A stretch of 64,000 bases of DNA from Limanda limanda (taxonomy: Eukaryota; Chordata; Actinopteri; Pleuronectiformes; Pleuronectidae). The stretch lies in the NCBI RefSeq assembly GCF_963576545.1, contig NC_083658.1:9312928-9376927 (forward strand), given 5' to 3'. The notes beneath the pieces were generated by a model, which made no database searches, was not told the DNA's origin, and saw nothing but the letters and a program-made list of their open reading frames with translations. Below, piece by piece: positions 1 through 13,411 of the stretch (position 1 is the stretch's first letter; each line of letters begins with the position of its first letter). A program made the position numbers and the translations under genes.

Positions 1-379
1 TTACAAGTTATCAACAACACTTATTTGTTCCAATATCCCAAAAAGCTTCAGTGCATTTCAAAGTGGATATGACAGTGTTATTAAAGCATGTCCATCAGCA
101 CTAACACAAACAAACACACACAGCCATAAACATTTAACTGGAAATGAATCAGTCAATCAGCTTCAATCAACTTCAAATGAAATGCTCCCAAAAACCGATG
201 TGCTTAAAAACAACACTTCAATCACAGCCGAAGTCAGAAGAGTGTTGATAGCGATTCATCAGGGAGCACAGTGCTGGAAACTCCCAGCCTGAGATGTAAA
301 GGAACAGTCTATTATGATGGGGTTGTCTTTCAGCACTGCAAGTATGATGAGATTTAAGCATGACGAAATCGTTTGCCGG

Positions 380-407
380 GAAGAGAAAGAGAGAGAGAGA
401 GAGAGGC
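380..407. repeat. (GA)n microsatellite
   Basis: Short AG/GA dinucleotide run inside otherwise unremarkable sequence. It creates Ser/Leu-rich frames on the minus strand that I do not regard as coding. Confidence 0.85.
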
Positions 408-919
408 ATGGAGTCTGAGGCTTATAATAAAGAGTAGGAGAGGAAAGAACACGAAAGTTGAGAAAGGGTGAAAACTTTTTCTCCAAAATGTCACATTTGA
501 GCCCGCATTCCTCCGCTCGTTTCTCGGAGAAACACGCAGCAGGGGAGATGCCATAGAATTCCACTGAGGCTTCTGGAAAACATCCAGAGGGAGCGAGGAA
601 GGAGATTAAGAAACACTCCACCTATTGAAAGAAGACCGAGCGCTGTGTGCTCCCACAGACTCACTCAAGCAATGTCCAAATGCTGAGGAGAGAAGTTACA
701 CAGCTCGGTCCAGAGCTGCGTCAGAGACTGAATGAAGCAGCTCAGGGGTCTTTTATATCTAAATCTAATAGATTGGTTTTTAAACTCCTTTTTCCCTCTT
801 GTGGAGTTCTTTTCTGGTTCCCATACCAAGGACGATGGACTCCCATGAGGAATCTCTTAATTCCAGATCAACATGCAACCTAAAGGGTAAAAAACAAATA
901 AAACTAGAAGAAGGGCACC

Positions 920-1150
920 CAGGGAATGCATACCTCCACCAAGGCCCAACAGTCCCCTTATTAAACTACACTTAAATCCACTAGATTTGTATTTGGATCC
1001 GCACCAAATTGCTCGAACTCATAGATTTCAGTACCTGAAACAAATCCTGAATACAGACCAAAATTTAAAGGGTTCTTCCCTGACCCATACACCAAGTTCT
1101 ATTGTAATCCGTCCAGTAGTTTTCGTGTAATCCTGCTAACTTCGAAAACA
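920..1150. repeat. Dispersed teleost repeat, copy 1
   Basis: The part around 1070-1140 is similar, in the same orientation, to 16110-16190: a motif around 'gggttcttccctgaccca' followed by a 'ccgtccagtagttttcgtgtaatcctg'-like segment in parts. This motif pair recurs in fish genomes. I cannot assign the element class. Confidence 0.55.
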
Positions 1151-3553
1151 TAAATTCTTTGGCATGAAAAATGGCCGCCACATTTGCCTGCATTGCTCTT
1201 ATTTGATTCTGGAATAAACAATGTGTTCCTGGGGAGAAGTCATGCTCCCCCTCCTCTCCCTCAGCTGTGACTTTATCACCTATACCGAGGGAAAACCCTG
1301 ACACGAGCTAAATACTCTCCGGCATCATGGAGGGAAGATTTACGGCTGCAGCTACAGCTGGATCGAGGCGCCCGCAAACATTTGTCGAGCTCACGCCAAG
1401 AGAAATCAGAGTAAAAGGTTCATTTTATGTTACTTTGTACAAACTTGGCTCCCCCCTAAAAGCTCCACTTTGACAAATTGGGCTTCGGTTTCCAGGTAGA
1501 GGAGGCCGAACAATCAAAAGCCTCATTATACAGCAAATTTGATCTGATTTGGAGAAACAGTACAGCGCTGCTGCCTGAAGCTCCGTACTGAGTCCAACAG
1601 CAACACGTGTCATTGAATACACCGTACAGCTTCTGTTTTTCAACCTCAGCCAGATTCATTTGTTAAATTCGGAGCTGGATAACTGCCAGGGTGTCTGGTG
1701 GTGGTGATAAAACCCACCAGCCAGCAGAGGTTTTACCACATGGTGAAAGGGAGGGTGAGATATTATTATTGTAGCGCCACAGCTCCAATCGAACACAGGA
1801 AATAATCAATATCCCACTGGTGAGAACATAATGACAAGGGAAATTTGCAAAAGCAATAGTGAGAGTTTCACCACAATCACAGCCCCAGCTCCAAACACAG
1901 ACTCGTAATCCACAAATTAAAACGTCCAAATTGTAAGGGGTGGTTTTGTGTAGAGGAGGTACAGCGATTACCCTGAATGGGGCCCAGCTCTTCCATTATT
2001 GGCCTCCTCAGTGGGGACCTCATTCACAGCAGTCACACAAAAATCCCTTCTACAGCCAAGCAGAGCGGACAGTGTTTGCTCATTCACCGGCTTCTGTGGG
2101 AGTCGGATGTGTGTCTGTATGCATCTTTCTCTCCCTCCCGAGCCCCGCAATCCCTCTTTTTCTCCATCGCAGCGAGTGAAACACTTCTCTTTTTCCTCAG
2201 TGGGGCCCACTTTGTTTCTTTCCCACCCCCAGCTAGCTCCCTTTCAGAAACAACCCCTCGGGAATCGGCCTCCTTCCGAAATAGTCTTCCACTTACTGGG
2301 TAATAACCTCTCTGTCTTGTCCCCTCATTCCCTCCTTCCTAGCTCAGAGGCAGCTCCGTCTGCGGCCCCGTCTTTGAACTCGGCACGTCTAAATGCTTCC
2401 ACGTGGCTCCATGTGCACACACCCACCCTAAAAGCCAGGTTACAAAAGGCATGCTTCTACTGAAACCATGTAACACCAGAGTGTGACACAGCATGGGGAG
2501 AGGACTGACAACCAAAAATCCAATTCTCACTTCTTTAAAATTTGTTTTTCTTTTTACTTTAACAGTACCGAATTGCTCCTTTCCTTTGCTTCACGGGGCA
2601 GGTCAAAGTTTGGGGTCAACTTCATAGAGCTAAATAATAACAAGTAGCTGAGAGGAAACTCAGTCCACAGTTAGAACTCCCTCTCTGAGGTCTCTGACCA
2701 CAGGAATGAGACAGTGGATGCCAATGATTACATAATACAGAACTGAGCCTCTGTGTGCAGGCATGCTGCATCCACATGTTCCTCAAACCTGCGGTCGGGA
2801 CACCACAGACAGAGAACATTTCTAATTCAGATATTTTGACATTTGTGTACGATTGGCTCGTTGCTTTGAGCCTCTTAGTCACCATGGCTACACTGGTCAA
2901 AACTTTGCATCCATGCACTGCGCAGTTTGTGGTGATTACGGAGGCCGATTTTAATTCAAGCAATTCAATCGTTGCCTTCATGGAGACGTAGAGGAAAACA
3001 GGCTGTCCACTGAAATGACAACCGCTGGCAGATTATATCGGCCGGAGGTGGCAGGCTAACAGAGGCTAACCCCCTGAAAACAGCATCATGATCATAAATT
3101 GTATATAGAGATGGATGACGTGTCTCCACTTCCTCCAACTATCCAACTCTGCATCACCCGCGTATTTAAATGATTAAAAAAAAACAATGCATCATTTATT
3201 CATGCTCGGCTACGAGAGAGAGAGTGGGGGGAGGGATATTGCATCTGCAGATCTAATAAAATATGTATTTTAATAGGACTATCTTTAACTCGTCTTAAAA
3301 GTCCATCTTAGCATGCACGCATTGGAGATATATTCTGGCACATGGAGCTATAAACCTACATATTCATGTAACGTGGATTTATGTGGCCCTCGTGAGTTCA
3401 TAATATAAACAGTATCAATATATGTTATGGTGTGTTACAGCACTGGACTGAGCTGGGACTGGGAGGGAGAGGTGGGTTAACCCACAGAGCAGCTCTCTGT
3501 GGATGATGATGAATGAGGCCTGACAAACGCTACTGTTAGTAGTGTAGGTGTTC

Positions 3554-3721
3554 CAGGAGGAGAGGAGAGGAGAGGAGAGGAGAGGAGAGGAGAGGAGAGG
3601 AGAGGAGAGGAGAGGAGAGGAGAGGAGAGGAGAGGAGAGGAGAGGAGAGGAGAGGAGAGGAGAGGAGAGGAGAGGAGAGGAGAGGAGAGGAGAGGAGAGA
3701 AGAGGAGAGGAGAGGAGAGGA
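3554..3721. repeat. (AGGAG)n pentanucleotide microsatellite
   Basis: About 33 nearly perfect tandem copies of a 5-bp purine unit (aggag/ggaga), with one interruption near 3699. All frames through it are open, giving repetitive Glu/Arg/Gly or Ser/Leu peptides that are artefacts. A looser purine-rich tract follows at about 3890-4010. Confidence 0.97.
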
Positions 3722-5283
3722 AGAGAGCAGAGGTTTTCAAGTTCCTGTATTGGAGCATTCCAGAGAAAACAGAAGTCACTCGAAACCATCGCTTAAAAAG
3801 CAATATTTAACAAAACCAATCAATCAGTAAATTTCTCTAATTAAAAATTAATCACCAGTTCCCCCTGTCCCCCACTGAACTTAAATACCTCCCAGGAGAG
3901 GAGAGGAGATGAGGAGTGGAAAGGAGAGGAGGAGGAAGAGAGGGGAGGAAAGAAGAAGACGAGAAGAGGAGAAAGAGAGAGAAAATGGAAAGGAGACAGA
4001 GAAGGGGAAGATCACAAACCCAGTATTTCAGCCTCACCCTGAAATAACAACGTTACACTGTCTTTAACCATCACCTCTACCCACACATCCAAATCATGAC
4101 AAGTTATAGCTGTCAGTACTGTCAGTACTCCTGCCAACTCTAGACAACCAACAGACACATGATCATACTTCGGCTCCGAGCTTCTAAAGCCCATTTTCTT
4201 TATCTAGTATCATTCTTTAGTTCTCCTTCCGTCTCCTTACCCTCTCTCTCTCGTGAAAGAGAGCAGCTCTGGAGACAAGAGGGGAAATAATTCAATCTCA
4301 GCTTCAGGGCAAAATTCTTGAGAGGACCAAATGCAAACATCCCCAACTTTCATTTGAGCACTTGAGTTGACTGGTGAAAGTTTAAAAACAACTTTATGAG
4401 TCAGTCTGCACCAAATTGGGACTGTCTGGTTCTGTGCGCACTAATTCACTAATGGGAGGGCTGCACTAAAAACTAATTTCTCCAGCTCTTGTCGGGGCCA
4501 AACAGCCGAGGTCTCTGTGGTGGAGGCACAACAATGAGGCAGTCATACCTCTGCTGTGGAGGAGGGATGAGACGCTGTTTAACCCACATGAGCGCTTCTA
4601 ACAGAGCAGAATGATCTGGCTTCAAAACATTGACTTGCAAAATTACAAGTTCAGGCTGAAGCTGCTTTCAGACATGCAAGTCTGGATATTTTCAAGAAAT
4701 TTTCCGGAGGGGCTGAATGACAACGGAAATGTCAGTCAGTTGAACTTTTCCTACCAGCCCCATTAGTAAAAATGTCTGAGTGAGCTCACGTGAGAACAGA
4801 TCAGGACATTTTCCAGCGGACAAGTTGACATGTCGATGACCTTAATATGTGACAGCCACAAAACTGGAAGATGTCATTGAAATTCTAGAGGTTTTGGCGA
4901 TAAGGACTGGCAATAAGTAAAAAACACAAGATTCCTGTCTATCCCTGGCCTGAATGTTCATCCTGTTGTTTGAACCTGTCTGATCTGGACAATTTTCTGC
5001 TGTCTTCTTCATATGTGTCCCAATTCTCTGGACATTTCCCAGAGTTCAGCTATTAAAAAAGCCAAATTCAAATGTTGATCTTGAAGAAATTTGAAAGAAA
5101 ATGGGTCTTTGTCTGAATCCACTGCTCCTTTTGAAAAAGGTGCAACCGACTCACTATCTCCCTTTCTCAGCCCTTTCATATCTGCTCCTTCCACGTGTAT
5201 CATTTACTCGCGAGGCAACCAGCAGCACAAAGGCCCATCCATTTGAAATGTCAACTGCTTTACATTGTACCCCAGTGAGTGAA

Positions 5284-5300
5284 TGTGTGTGTGTGTGTGA
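5284..5300. repeat. (GT)n microsatellite
   Basis: Short dinucleotide GT run. Confidence 0.8.
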
Positions 5301-7324
5301 GCATAATTGTGGCAGGGGACTTGTAGCTCATCTATCACAGGCCTTGGGGGACTGCTAGTCCATCAAATGATGTCGTCTGTAAAGCGCTTCCATCATGCTA
5401 ATCCTCGTAACCCTCCCCCCTGTGGTCCTGAATCGCTCCCTAGCTCACTTTTAGACAAAAACACACACAAAAGGTCAGGAGCCATGCAGATCATAAAGCC
5501 ACAATCCAATCATGCAGCAGAAAACCCTCTCAGTGATCTGGCTGCACATCTCACACACCCACGCCTCTCACACACACCCCTTTCCACTCTGTCCTTCCCC
5601 TGACGTCCACTGAGGAAGTCAATCTTGATGTGGACATACTGGATGGTCTTGCTGGGATTAAGGTCAACATGCTCGACAAGACGTGAAAAAAGTAATAACC
5701 AATCAGACTCCACTGATTGAAAGATAGATGGGGTAGAAAAAGGGACAGCGTTCTCCTTTTCTATTATATCACCTGAGAGGCAGGACAGAGACGATGGAAA
5801 TGCGATGGGAGAGTGAAAGCACTGTCAGGGCACATGTGGCTCCATATGCAGGTCTTAATCATGACATCAAGTATTATACATATATGCTTCAGCTGAACCG
5901 GTGATTCATCTCAAGCGAGGGAAGGTCTATGGGGGGGCAGATTTAACTGATCTCCGGGGAGCAGGCAGCAGGTCTTCATCTTTGTCATCGGGCGAGTCAC
6001 AGAAAATAATTGAATTACAGCTGCAGAGACACCACAGACGACCATAAGAGAATAAGATGTGTTCAAATAAAAAATAAATAAAAAAATCCACTGTCTGCAG
6101 ATCTGGAAGGAACACAATGCGAGATATTGAATTAACTCTCTATCTATCTTTTTTGTGTTTTGCTTCAAATCCAGTATTACTGCATGTTGTAATGTTTGTC
6201 GCTAAAGCACATTCAATCCTATTGAAGAAACCCAACTCTAAATTAAATTATTTATTGCTGGTTTTTACAAAGTGTTGGTTAATAAGAAGTAAATAATAGA
6301 AAATAGATCCTTATAATTCATTGTAGGGATCTATTTTCAGCTGTGGATTAATACAAATTTGGTGCAGACAGAGTATTCTCCAGCAGCAGCAATGACTTAA
6401 AATGAACTGCATGGAAAAGCATGTCGCCCAGTGCAGCATTGTTTGGATATTAATAAGCTGTATCATTCTTTAGCTAAATGGACAATCATTGTTTTTCCGT
6501 CTGTGATGAAATTTGTGGACAGTAAAACAAACATAATCCTGCCACTTTCACTAGAGGAAATTACCCCGACAATGCAACATTCTATTTGGGTTTGGAAGAT
6601 TACTGACTGTTGTAAGAGGGGATGGGAAAGCCATTATCATTTTCTCCTCACTTTTGTCCCTCTAAATTAGTTTAAAACCCGTCTTCTACTCAAACAAGTG
6701 CAGTCACTTGTTCCTTTCCTCCAACCACACAAACCAAAATGGTTTCCTTTGGAATCTCCCCTTCAAATCGCAGATGCCTTGACCTAAACCTCAACTTAGC
6801 GAATCTGGGGCAGCGGGCTTTTCTTGTTAGGGGAAAAAATAAATCACCCAACAAAGATTCTCTGTGAAATACAAGTAAACACGATATACACACTGCAGCT
6901 TAAAAAAATTAAAACTGTAATTGAACTAAATATCGGAAGAGCTGAGTCAAAAGAGGGAAGTGATGTGTACATTTGTGGATTCCTGAATTTGTGTGTTGCA
7001 GGACATAAGAGGAAAATTATGTTCCACGATAACCAGTGCAGAGCCTAAGCCACGATTGGATCGCAATGAACCGCTTCAATGATACTGAATTTCGATTAAA
7101 TAGGTGAAAACAACTCAAGGCAAATGAGAAACATACTTCCTCCATTATTCAGCAGGCACACAAACACACACACAGCAGATGTAGAAACACACGCAAACAC
7201 AAACACACACTGCACATGCTCTCTACCTTCAATTATTTACCAGGTGGGAGTGGGTGATAATGTTCTGCACTCACACTCCTCCACCATGCTGCTTCCACTG
7301 CAAATTAATAATGAAGCTTCCCAG

Positions 7325-7325
7325 T

Positions 7326-7357
<32 letters not shown>

Positions 7358-7358
7358 A
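7325..7358. repeat. (GT)n microsatellite
   Basis: Dinucleotide GT run with one early interruption. A CA-rich segment lies about 150 bp upstream at 7157-7210. Confidence 0.9.
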
Positions 7359-9196
7359 GACACAGTGGTCACTAATGCAGTTTGTGCCGATGTCTCGTAA
7401 TGATGTTTTATTGATGAAATACACACAAACTACAGTTTCTCTACATCAGGTCAGAGCAAGACAAAGGACATGACAGTAAGCTATAAAGAATTACAATATA
7501 TAGATGTAAAAATGACCTTGTTCTATAAATCTATGAAGGGAAAAGATACATTAGATTTAAATCGTGTCCCTACAACTCTCTAGAATCTGCTTTAAATCGA
7601 ATGAGTTCCACGTTCCTGCTCATGGGAATCTGGATTATAGACTCTGCTCATGGTGCTGGTGGGGGTGCACATTCCCACTGAAAGCCTGAGGATACAGCTG
7701 ATAGAAAATAAATTGGATAATACAATATATTTCTGTTACATACTCATTTGCTTTTAAAGACTATATGAAACCATGAATGTTTGACGGTACATTTAGCAGA
7801 TAGCCAACGTTAGCAAAAAATGACTTGATATATTCATTTCATGCACTTCTGCAATTTTTGCATAAACGAATGCTGAAAAGACAACTTGTATCTGTTTAAC
7901 TTATTAAAAGCTTAAGTAAATTAAAAAAAACATTACAGAAGATTCATGCAGCATTAGTTTTAGAAACTCCGTTTTGGTTTAACCCTATTGAGTCTGGGCC
8001 TATTTTTGGCCGTTTTTGAATACTGAGTTTACCTTTACATACCATTCAAAACATATACCATGCAGAAATATTTCTTCTTCCAGCACATCCCCTATATGAT
8101 CATAAAATACACTTATTAATATGGCATAGCATATTAAGATATTGGCCCGAATAACACACAAGACACATCATGTGATTCAATCACAGAAGCATGATAACAA
8201 AAGAAAAGCGATCAGCTGATGCCCTGAGTTTACACATCGGTATCATAAGAGACAAAAGCTGAATCAGTGAAACCTTATCTGTTAAAAAGTCCTTTAAACA
8301 TCAGGTAAAAGGTACTGAAACATCAAGCATGAAAATCGAAAAAACTCAACATTAACAAAGTGCAACTGTTGCTGATAAAGTCCTTGCTCCGACTCTGCAG
8401 ACGTGTTCACCCCCTGCAGTGAGAAAAGCCGGACGAGCGCCAACGTTTGTGTAAGCTGCAGGCTTATCTGTTGAGTCACACGCGAGTCTACACCTACTGC
8501 GCAAATACACTGGAAGGTACTGTAACAGAGGAAATAAAAAGTCTAATAAGATGGGTCAAGCTCAAAAGACAATTATTTCAAGGAATCCGCGATAAGCTCT
8601 GAAACCAACTGTTGTTAATTTAGTGGGTTCGCTTTGCATGCGTTTATTGTCACTTTTTTCTTTTCCACTTTCAGCAGCAGTACACCTTGATATTTCATAC
8701 CATCAACACTTGTGACAGAAAACGAACAATCACATCCTAGTGGGTGTAGTGTTTTGGTTTCATGGGGCTGATGGGGTCTGAGCACTGACGTCCAAAGATG
8801 TTCCACAGAGATAGAGACCTTTTCTTTTTGTATCTGTGTGTGTGTGTGTGTGACACTGAGGAGAAAAAGACACGGGGAGGTAGATGCATGTCATGGAGGT
8901 TGACTGCTGTTTATTTCTGGAGAACCACAACCTCTCACAGCAATTTGAGAAAACTACAAGATTTTTTAAATGTGGACTCTCTCTTTCTCAACTTGTATGA
9001 TCTTCTTTTCTCTTATTTCATTACCATTTCGTCATGCACCTACAAACAACCATGACTTTGAAGTGTGTGCAAAATGTGTTTGATGACACCAATTGTGACA
9101 AAAGGATCAAAGGAAGGGAACATTATAGAACTTCCAGAGAGCTTTAGTTTTCTGTTCCAGTTGTGTTTCCCCATTACTCTGGACTCTGGATCCAAG

Positions 9197-11414
9197 ATGT
9201 CCAGCTCCTTTACCGATATGTCAGGTAAGTTGAGTAATAAGCATCTAAAAAACACAGAGAATGCCAACTTTAAATGGTTAAAAAAAATAAGAATTGGATT
9301 TATTATTAATTGATAATCCCTTTCAGATTTTCCTTTAGCCTCAGTGTAACCTCAAGTTTGCCCTGTATCGCTTATGACAAGACCAAAACACTTGATGATG
9401 CTAAGATGACGCTAACATCTGCTAGCTAACACATGCAAACATCAGGTGTTAGCACGTGTTAGCAGCTGGTGGTTGGTAACTTAAATTGTGCAGAAGACCT
9501 TCACCATCTTGTCCTATAATCCAAAATTTATTTTTATTGATGAAACAAACTAATTATATGGTATAGACTGAAAGTTTTTGACAGATGTGTATTTTGCTAT
9601 GTATCATAGATCAACATCAACTCAAATCTTGTCGTCCACAGACGAGCACCTGACACCCGAGGGAACCCTGCTGGCCTCCCGCTACAGGGTGGGGCAGTTT
9701 CTAGGCGAAGGGGGGTTTGGACAGGTCGTGAAGTGTGTGGACACTAAAACTGATGGAAACATGGCCATCAAGATGACCATAGATTATTTCCAGGAGGTTG
9801 CGCGGAAAAAGGTGCGGTACAAATTGTTGCTTTATCAAAACTGAAGCTGGAATTTGCATGTAGAAATATTTTGTAATTACACCCATCACATTTCTTCCAC
9901 AGATTGAAATCCTTCAGAAATTAGAAACTGTGGATGCATATCAAAGCCACATCATCCAATGGAATGGGTCATTTGTCCACAATGAGCACACACGTCTCAG
10001 CTTTGAGGTTCTGGACATGACTCTGGAAGAATACTTGAAGCATGTCCAGTTTATGATCCTCCATGAGATCCGGCCTGTTCTGCAGCAGGTTTGATGGATT
10101 TTCTCTTTTCCACTCCCAGAAGTTTCCAGTGTAGAAGTGTCATTTCACTGTATATTTCAAATCTGATGTGAAGCAAATACTATCGTCTTTGTCTTCACAA
10201 CAGATAATATTAAATAATTGTGTTTCTTCAGCTGGCGACTGCACTGCTCCACCTGGAAGTCCTGGATATCATCCACAGCGATATCAAACCGGATAACATC
10301 ATGGTGGTGGATTATAGGCAGAAACCGCTACAAGTGAAGTTGGTTGACTTTGGACTTGCTTGCCAAGGCCCCGACATTCAGCCAGGCTCAGGGGGACAGA
10401 GTCTGTTATACAGGTAAGGCACACAGCAGTCCCAGAGAAGACAACATGTGGCAGAGATGCTGCAGCTTTGGGTCACTAGTCGTTCTCTTTTCATACAGGA
10501 AGTTTAATGTTGTTTATTATGTCTCCATCAGGGCTCCAGAGTTCATGTTAGGGCTCAGTTACAGGCAGCCTATGGACATGTGGTCTGTAGGACTGATTGT
10601 GGCAGAGATGGCTCTGGGCCGCCCCCTGTTACCTGGGAAACACGAGTACGACATCGTGAGTATCTTCTTCACAGACGCATATAGTTGCAGCGTCCTGGAT
10701 TTGTTTCTCAATAGAGAGTTTTTGCAAGTAAGGGATCAGCTCCTAAATCCGATCATATGTGTGTTTCCAGATGAAAAACATTGTGAACACGTTGGGTGAG
10801 CCGCCCACGTACCAACTGGACGCTGGACTACGCAGCATGCAGTATTTTAATATGTGTGGGAAATGGAGACTGAAGGTATGCATCCATTGATCATTCTATC
10901 CTTCCATCCATCCATTCATTCATCCATGATTTACCCTAAACTCTGTCTTTTTGTAGACTTCAGAAGAGTTGCATGCTCAGACCGGGCTCCACTACAGCAA
11001 GTGCTTCAACTCTTCATGTGCCCTTGAGGAGGTAAGTTAATGTTTGTTATGTCATATTAATACAAGAATGTCCTCAATGTACTCCACAGGAGTCTTACTC
11101 TTTGAATACATTTGCATCATTTAATCTGGTCATTAGAAATATTCAGAGCTTTGTTGTTCCAGATCATGTATCAAGGCCTCAGAGGTGAGCAGGAGTTGGA
11201 GCGCTTCATTGACCTCTTGAAAAAGATGTTGAACGTCAACAAGAATGAGAGGATCACACCTGCTAAAGTGCTCAAGCACCCTTTCCTCGCTGTGGAACAG
11301 CACGGTGACGGCCCACACATCACCAAGGAGGAGCCCTACGACCTCAGCAACCTGACCCCTCACCTTCAAGGAGGTGGATCCTACTCCTCTAGAGACAATA
11401 TATTTGGTCCTTGA
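9197..11414 (+). CDS. HIPK-like protein kinase, kinase domain only
   Basis: Serine/threonine kinase of the homeodomain-interacting kinase group, assembled as eight exons: 9197-9224, 9642-9811, 9903-10088, 10232-10413, 10532-10655, 10771-10875, 10957-11031 and 11163-11414. Phases join cleanly to 373 residues. Visible are the glycine loop GEGGFGQV, the ATP lysine in MAIK, IRPVLQQ (a HIPK signature), the catalytic loop IIHSDIKPDNIM, DFG, APEFMLG, MDMWSVG and the HIPK-like FIDLLKKML...ERITP end. The start ATG has a favourable context and its 9-residue exon joins exon 2 in phase 1. Known HIPKs exceed 900 residues; this protein stops soon after the kinase domain, as in fish-specific HIPK-like expansions. 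The loop carries HSD where most kinases have HRD, and the segment before APE reads GGQSLLYR, without the usual activation tyrosine. It lies antisense within the inferred farp1 intron. Target unknown. An AATAAA at 12422 is a weak poly(A) candidate. Confidence 0.88.
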
Positions 11415-13411
11415 GGTTGAAAAGGTCACAGCAGCACCTGTCCAGCCGATTGTGCCTTAGCAGCCTGAACCACTGACCTCCGAGGAGGTGTATCCATCTC
11501 CTCCATGAATCAATGTGTCATCTAAACTGGAGGATGAAGAGTAGACAGCTTCAGTCCAGCCTGGTTAGTCACACGTCTAAATCCCTCACAGACTCCTGGT
11601 GTTTCTTTTTTTAGTCAAACTAATCCAACATTTCTTTGTGGTGTTCAGAGGTTGGGACTGAGAGCAGAACAAAGTAGGCATCAAGACGTTTTTCAAGCGT
11701 GTCAAAAAGGCCTTGTCCAGCTGCTTCAGCTCCTTCACTAAAATGCCATGAGCTCCACATGGACATTTTTATCTCAGTATTTCTTTCTTTCTATAATATA
11801 ATAATAATATAACGTTCGATGTGACACCTCTCTCTCCCTCCAACAGACACTGGAGCCCATCCCTCTGTCAAACTGTCCACTCAGCCACAAACGCATCCTC
11901 AGGCACTGACACACTAACGACCACATACATTCTTGGCATTTTCGCAACAGCCAATTACATCTCTCCCCCGAACTTGCAGCTCTGGATGCTCCGCACGCCA
12001 GCTGAGGCAGTGTTTCCTTGCAGATTCTTTCTTAATTATCATCGCAAAATTCCAAGCTGATAGAACGGCGGCCGAGGTTTATTCCGAAAAGAAATACTGC
12101 ATGCGAATCGCCGAGGAGGGCATGAAACCGAGCCTTAAGTCAACTTGCAACAGACATTAATTCAGAAAGCAATGAGACACCCGCCCAGAGATCACATACC
12201 AAAGCAACACAGCACCGATGTCATTAAAGCTGCCGGCGGTGCAGCCTCTCAGAGGAGTCCTTTCTCTAAACAGCATTAGGAAGTCAGAGAGCTGCTATGG
12301 ACAAACACATACCTCACACTCACTTATATACCCACGCACTTTAAATGCCAGATCAGGGTGAACACAGACTGGAGTATACAAACAGTGCACAGTTTGTATA
12401 AGAGAGTTAATGATGGGAAAGAATAAAGTTGAGGTAAAGAGGAAGGATCAGGGGTCCGGATGTGGGGTGTGCTCAGACAGGAAGCTGGTTTCTATCCCAA
12501 TTCCTGTGTATCTCCAGGAAGTGGGATAGAATATCAGACTCAAAAGGTGAATGGAACATACATGTAGATAGCCATCCTCCTGCATCCACAAACTGCTGAT
12601 GGAAGGAAAGTGTTGGATTGGACTGCTGATGGATTGTATGAAACGTTTTCGATTAGCGTCAGCGATTCATGTAAAAGGTGCAGCAGTGGGAGAAATGACA
12701 GATAAAGACGAGGCCGATCAGCTGAACCCTGTGGCATTGCAGTCACCTGACAATGACTTCTTTATTCATTTATTAAAAGATACAGACTTGTGCAACTGGT
12801 TTGAGCCGAACATACCTGTCTGCATGCTCATCCTGGGAACAGCAGATCTCCCAAATAAGATCATTTTAGTTTATTTATACAGGAATAAACATTCCTTGTT
12901 CCTCTAAACGCCACTTAGTTTCAAATCTGGATTTGTACTATCTGAATTACATTTCGACATAAGACATTAAGGTAGAAGTCAGAAATCCGCCTTGAAAATG
13001 TTTGTTTTGAAATGCATTTACCAGACAAGCTGCGTGAAACAAGGTTTTTCATGTAAGTAACAGCAACTATTGTCTTATAACAGCCTCATGAGCAATAAAT
13101 AACACAAGAAAACTGTAGGAGAATAACAACGAACACCCAGATGGGGAATAGTTCCAAAAAGCCACGTGATCAAAGAGAGAAATCTCTTCTGCCATAACGA
13201 AGAACAGGAAACCGTTCTCTGAAACTATCACGCACACATTGCACCGAAGAACCACAACTATTGATATGTTGATTGACAGTGAGATTGGGCAATTACTTAG
13301 TCTGCGAGATACATATTTTACACTGAGCAGGTTTCAAGATTCAAATGCCTTCCAACACTATCATTTTGCAAACATCCAGAGGTTCATAAAAGCAATAGCA
13401 GAGGCACTCAC
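11415..13411. other. 3' flank of the kinase gene and farp1 intron
   Basis: No coding exon recognised. It contains the likely 3' UTR of the HIPK-like gene; AATAAA is present at 12422-12427 and ATTAAA earlier, near 12223. The remainder should be farp1 intron on the minus strand. Confidence 0.5.

Larger units (their letters stand above)
1..9196. other. Non-coding stretch, probable farp1 first coding intron
   Basis: I see no convincing exon on either strand here. Open frames are short, lack family resemblance and often cover simple repeats. The stretch holds (GA)n, (AGGAG)n and (GT)n microsatellites and at least one dispersed repeat. Because the first coding exon of a FARP1-like gene sits at 13412-13585 on the minus strand and no following exon is visible to its left, I infer this is part of its long intron. 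Confidence 0.55.

Noticed and set aside
3477..3803. Open frames across the (AGGAG)n tract on both strands
   Set aside because: They exist because a 5-bp repeat without stops is open in every frame; the peptides are pure repeats with no flanking domain.
9578..9641. In-frame extension of the kinase exon to an ATG at about 9599
   Set aside because: A strong acceptor (gtccacag) at 9641 joins in phase to the 9197-9224 exon with a better start codon; the extension has no family similarity.
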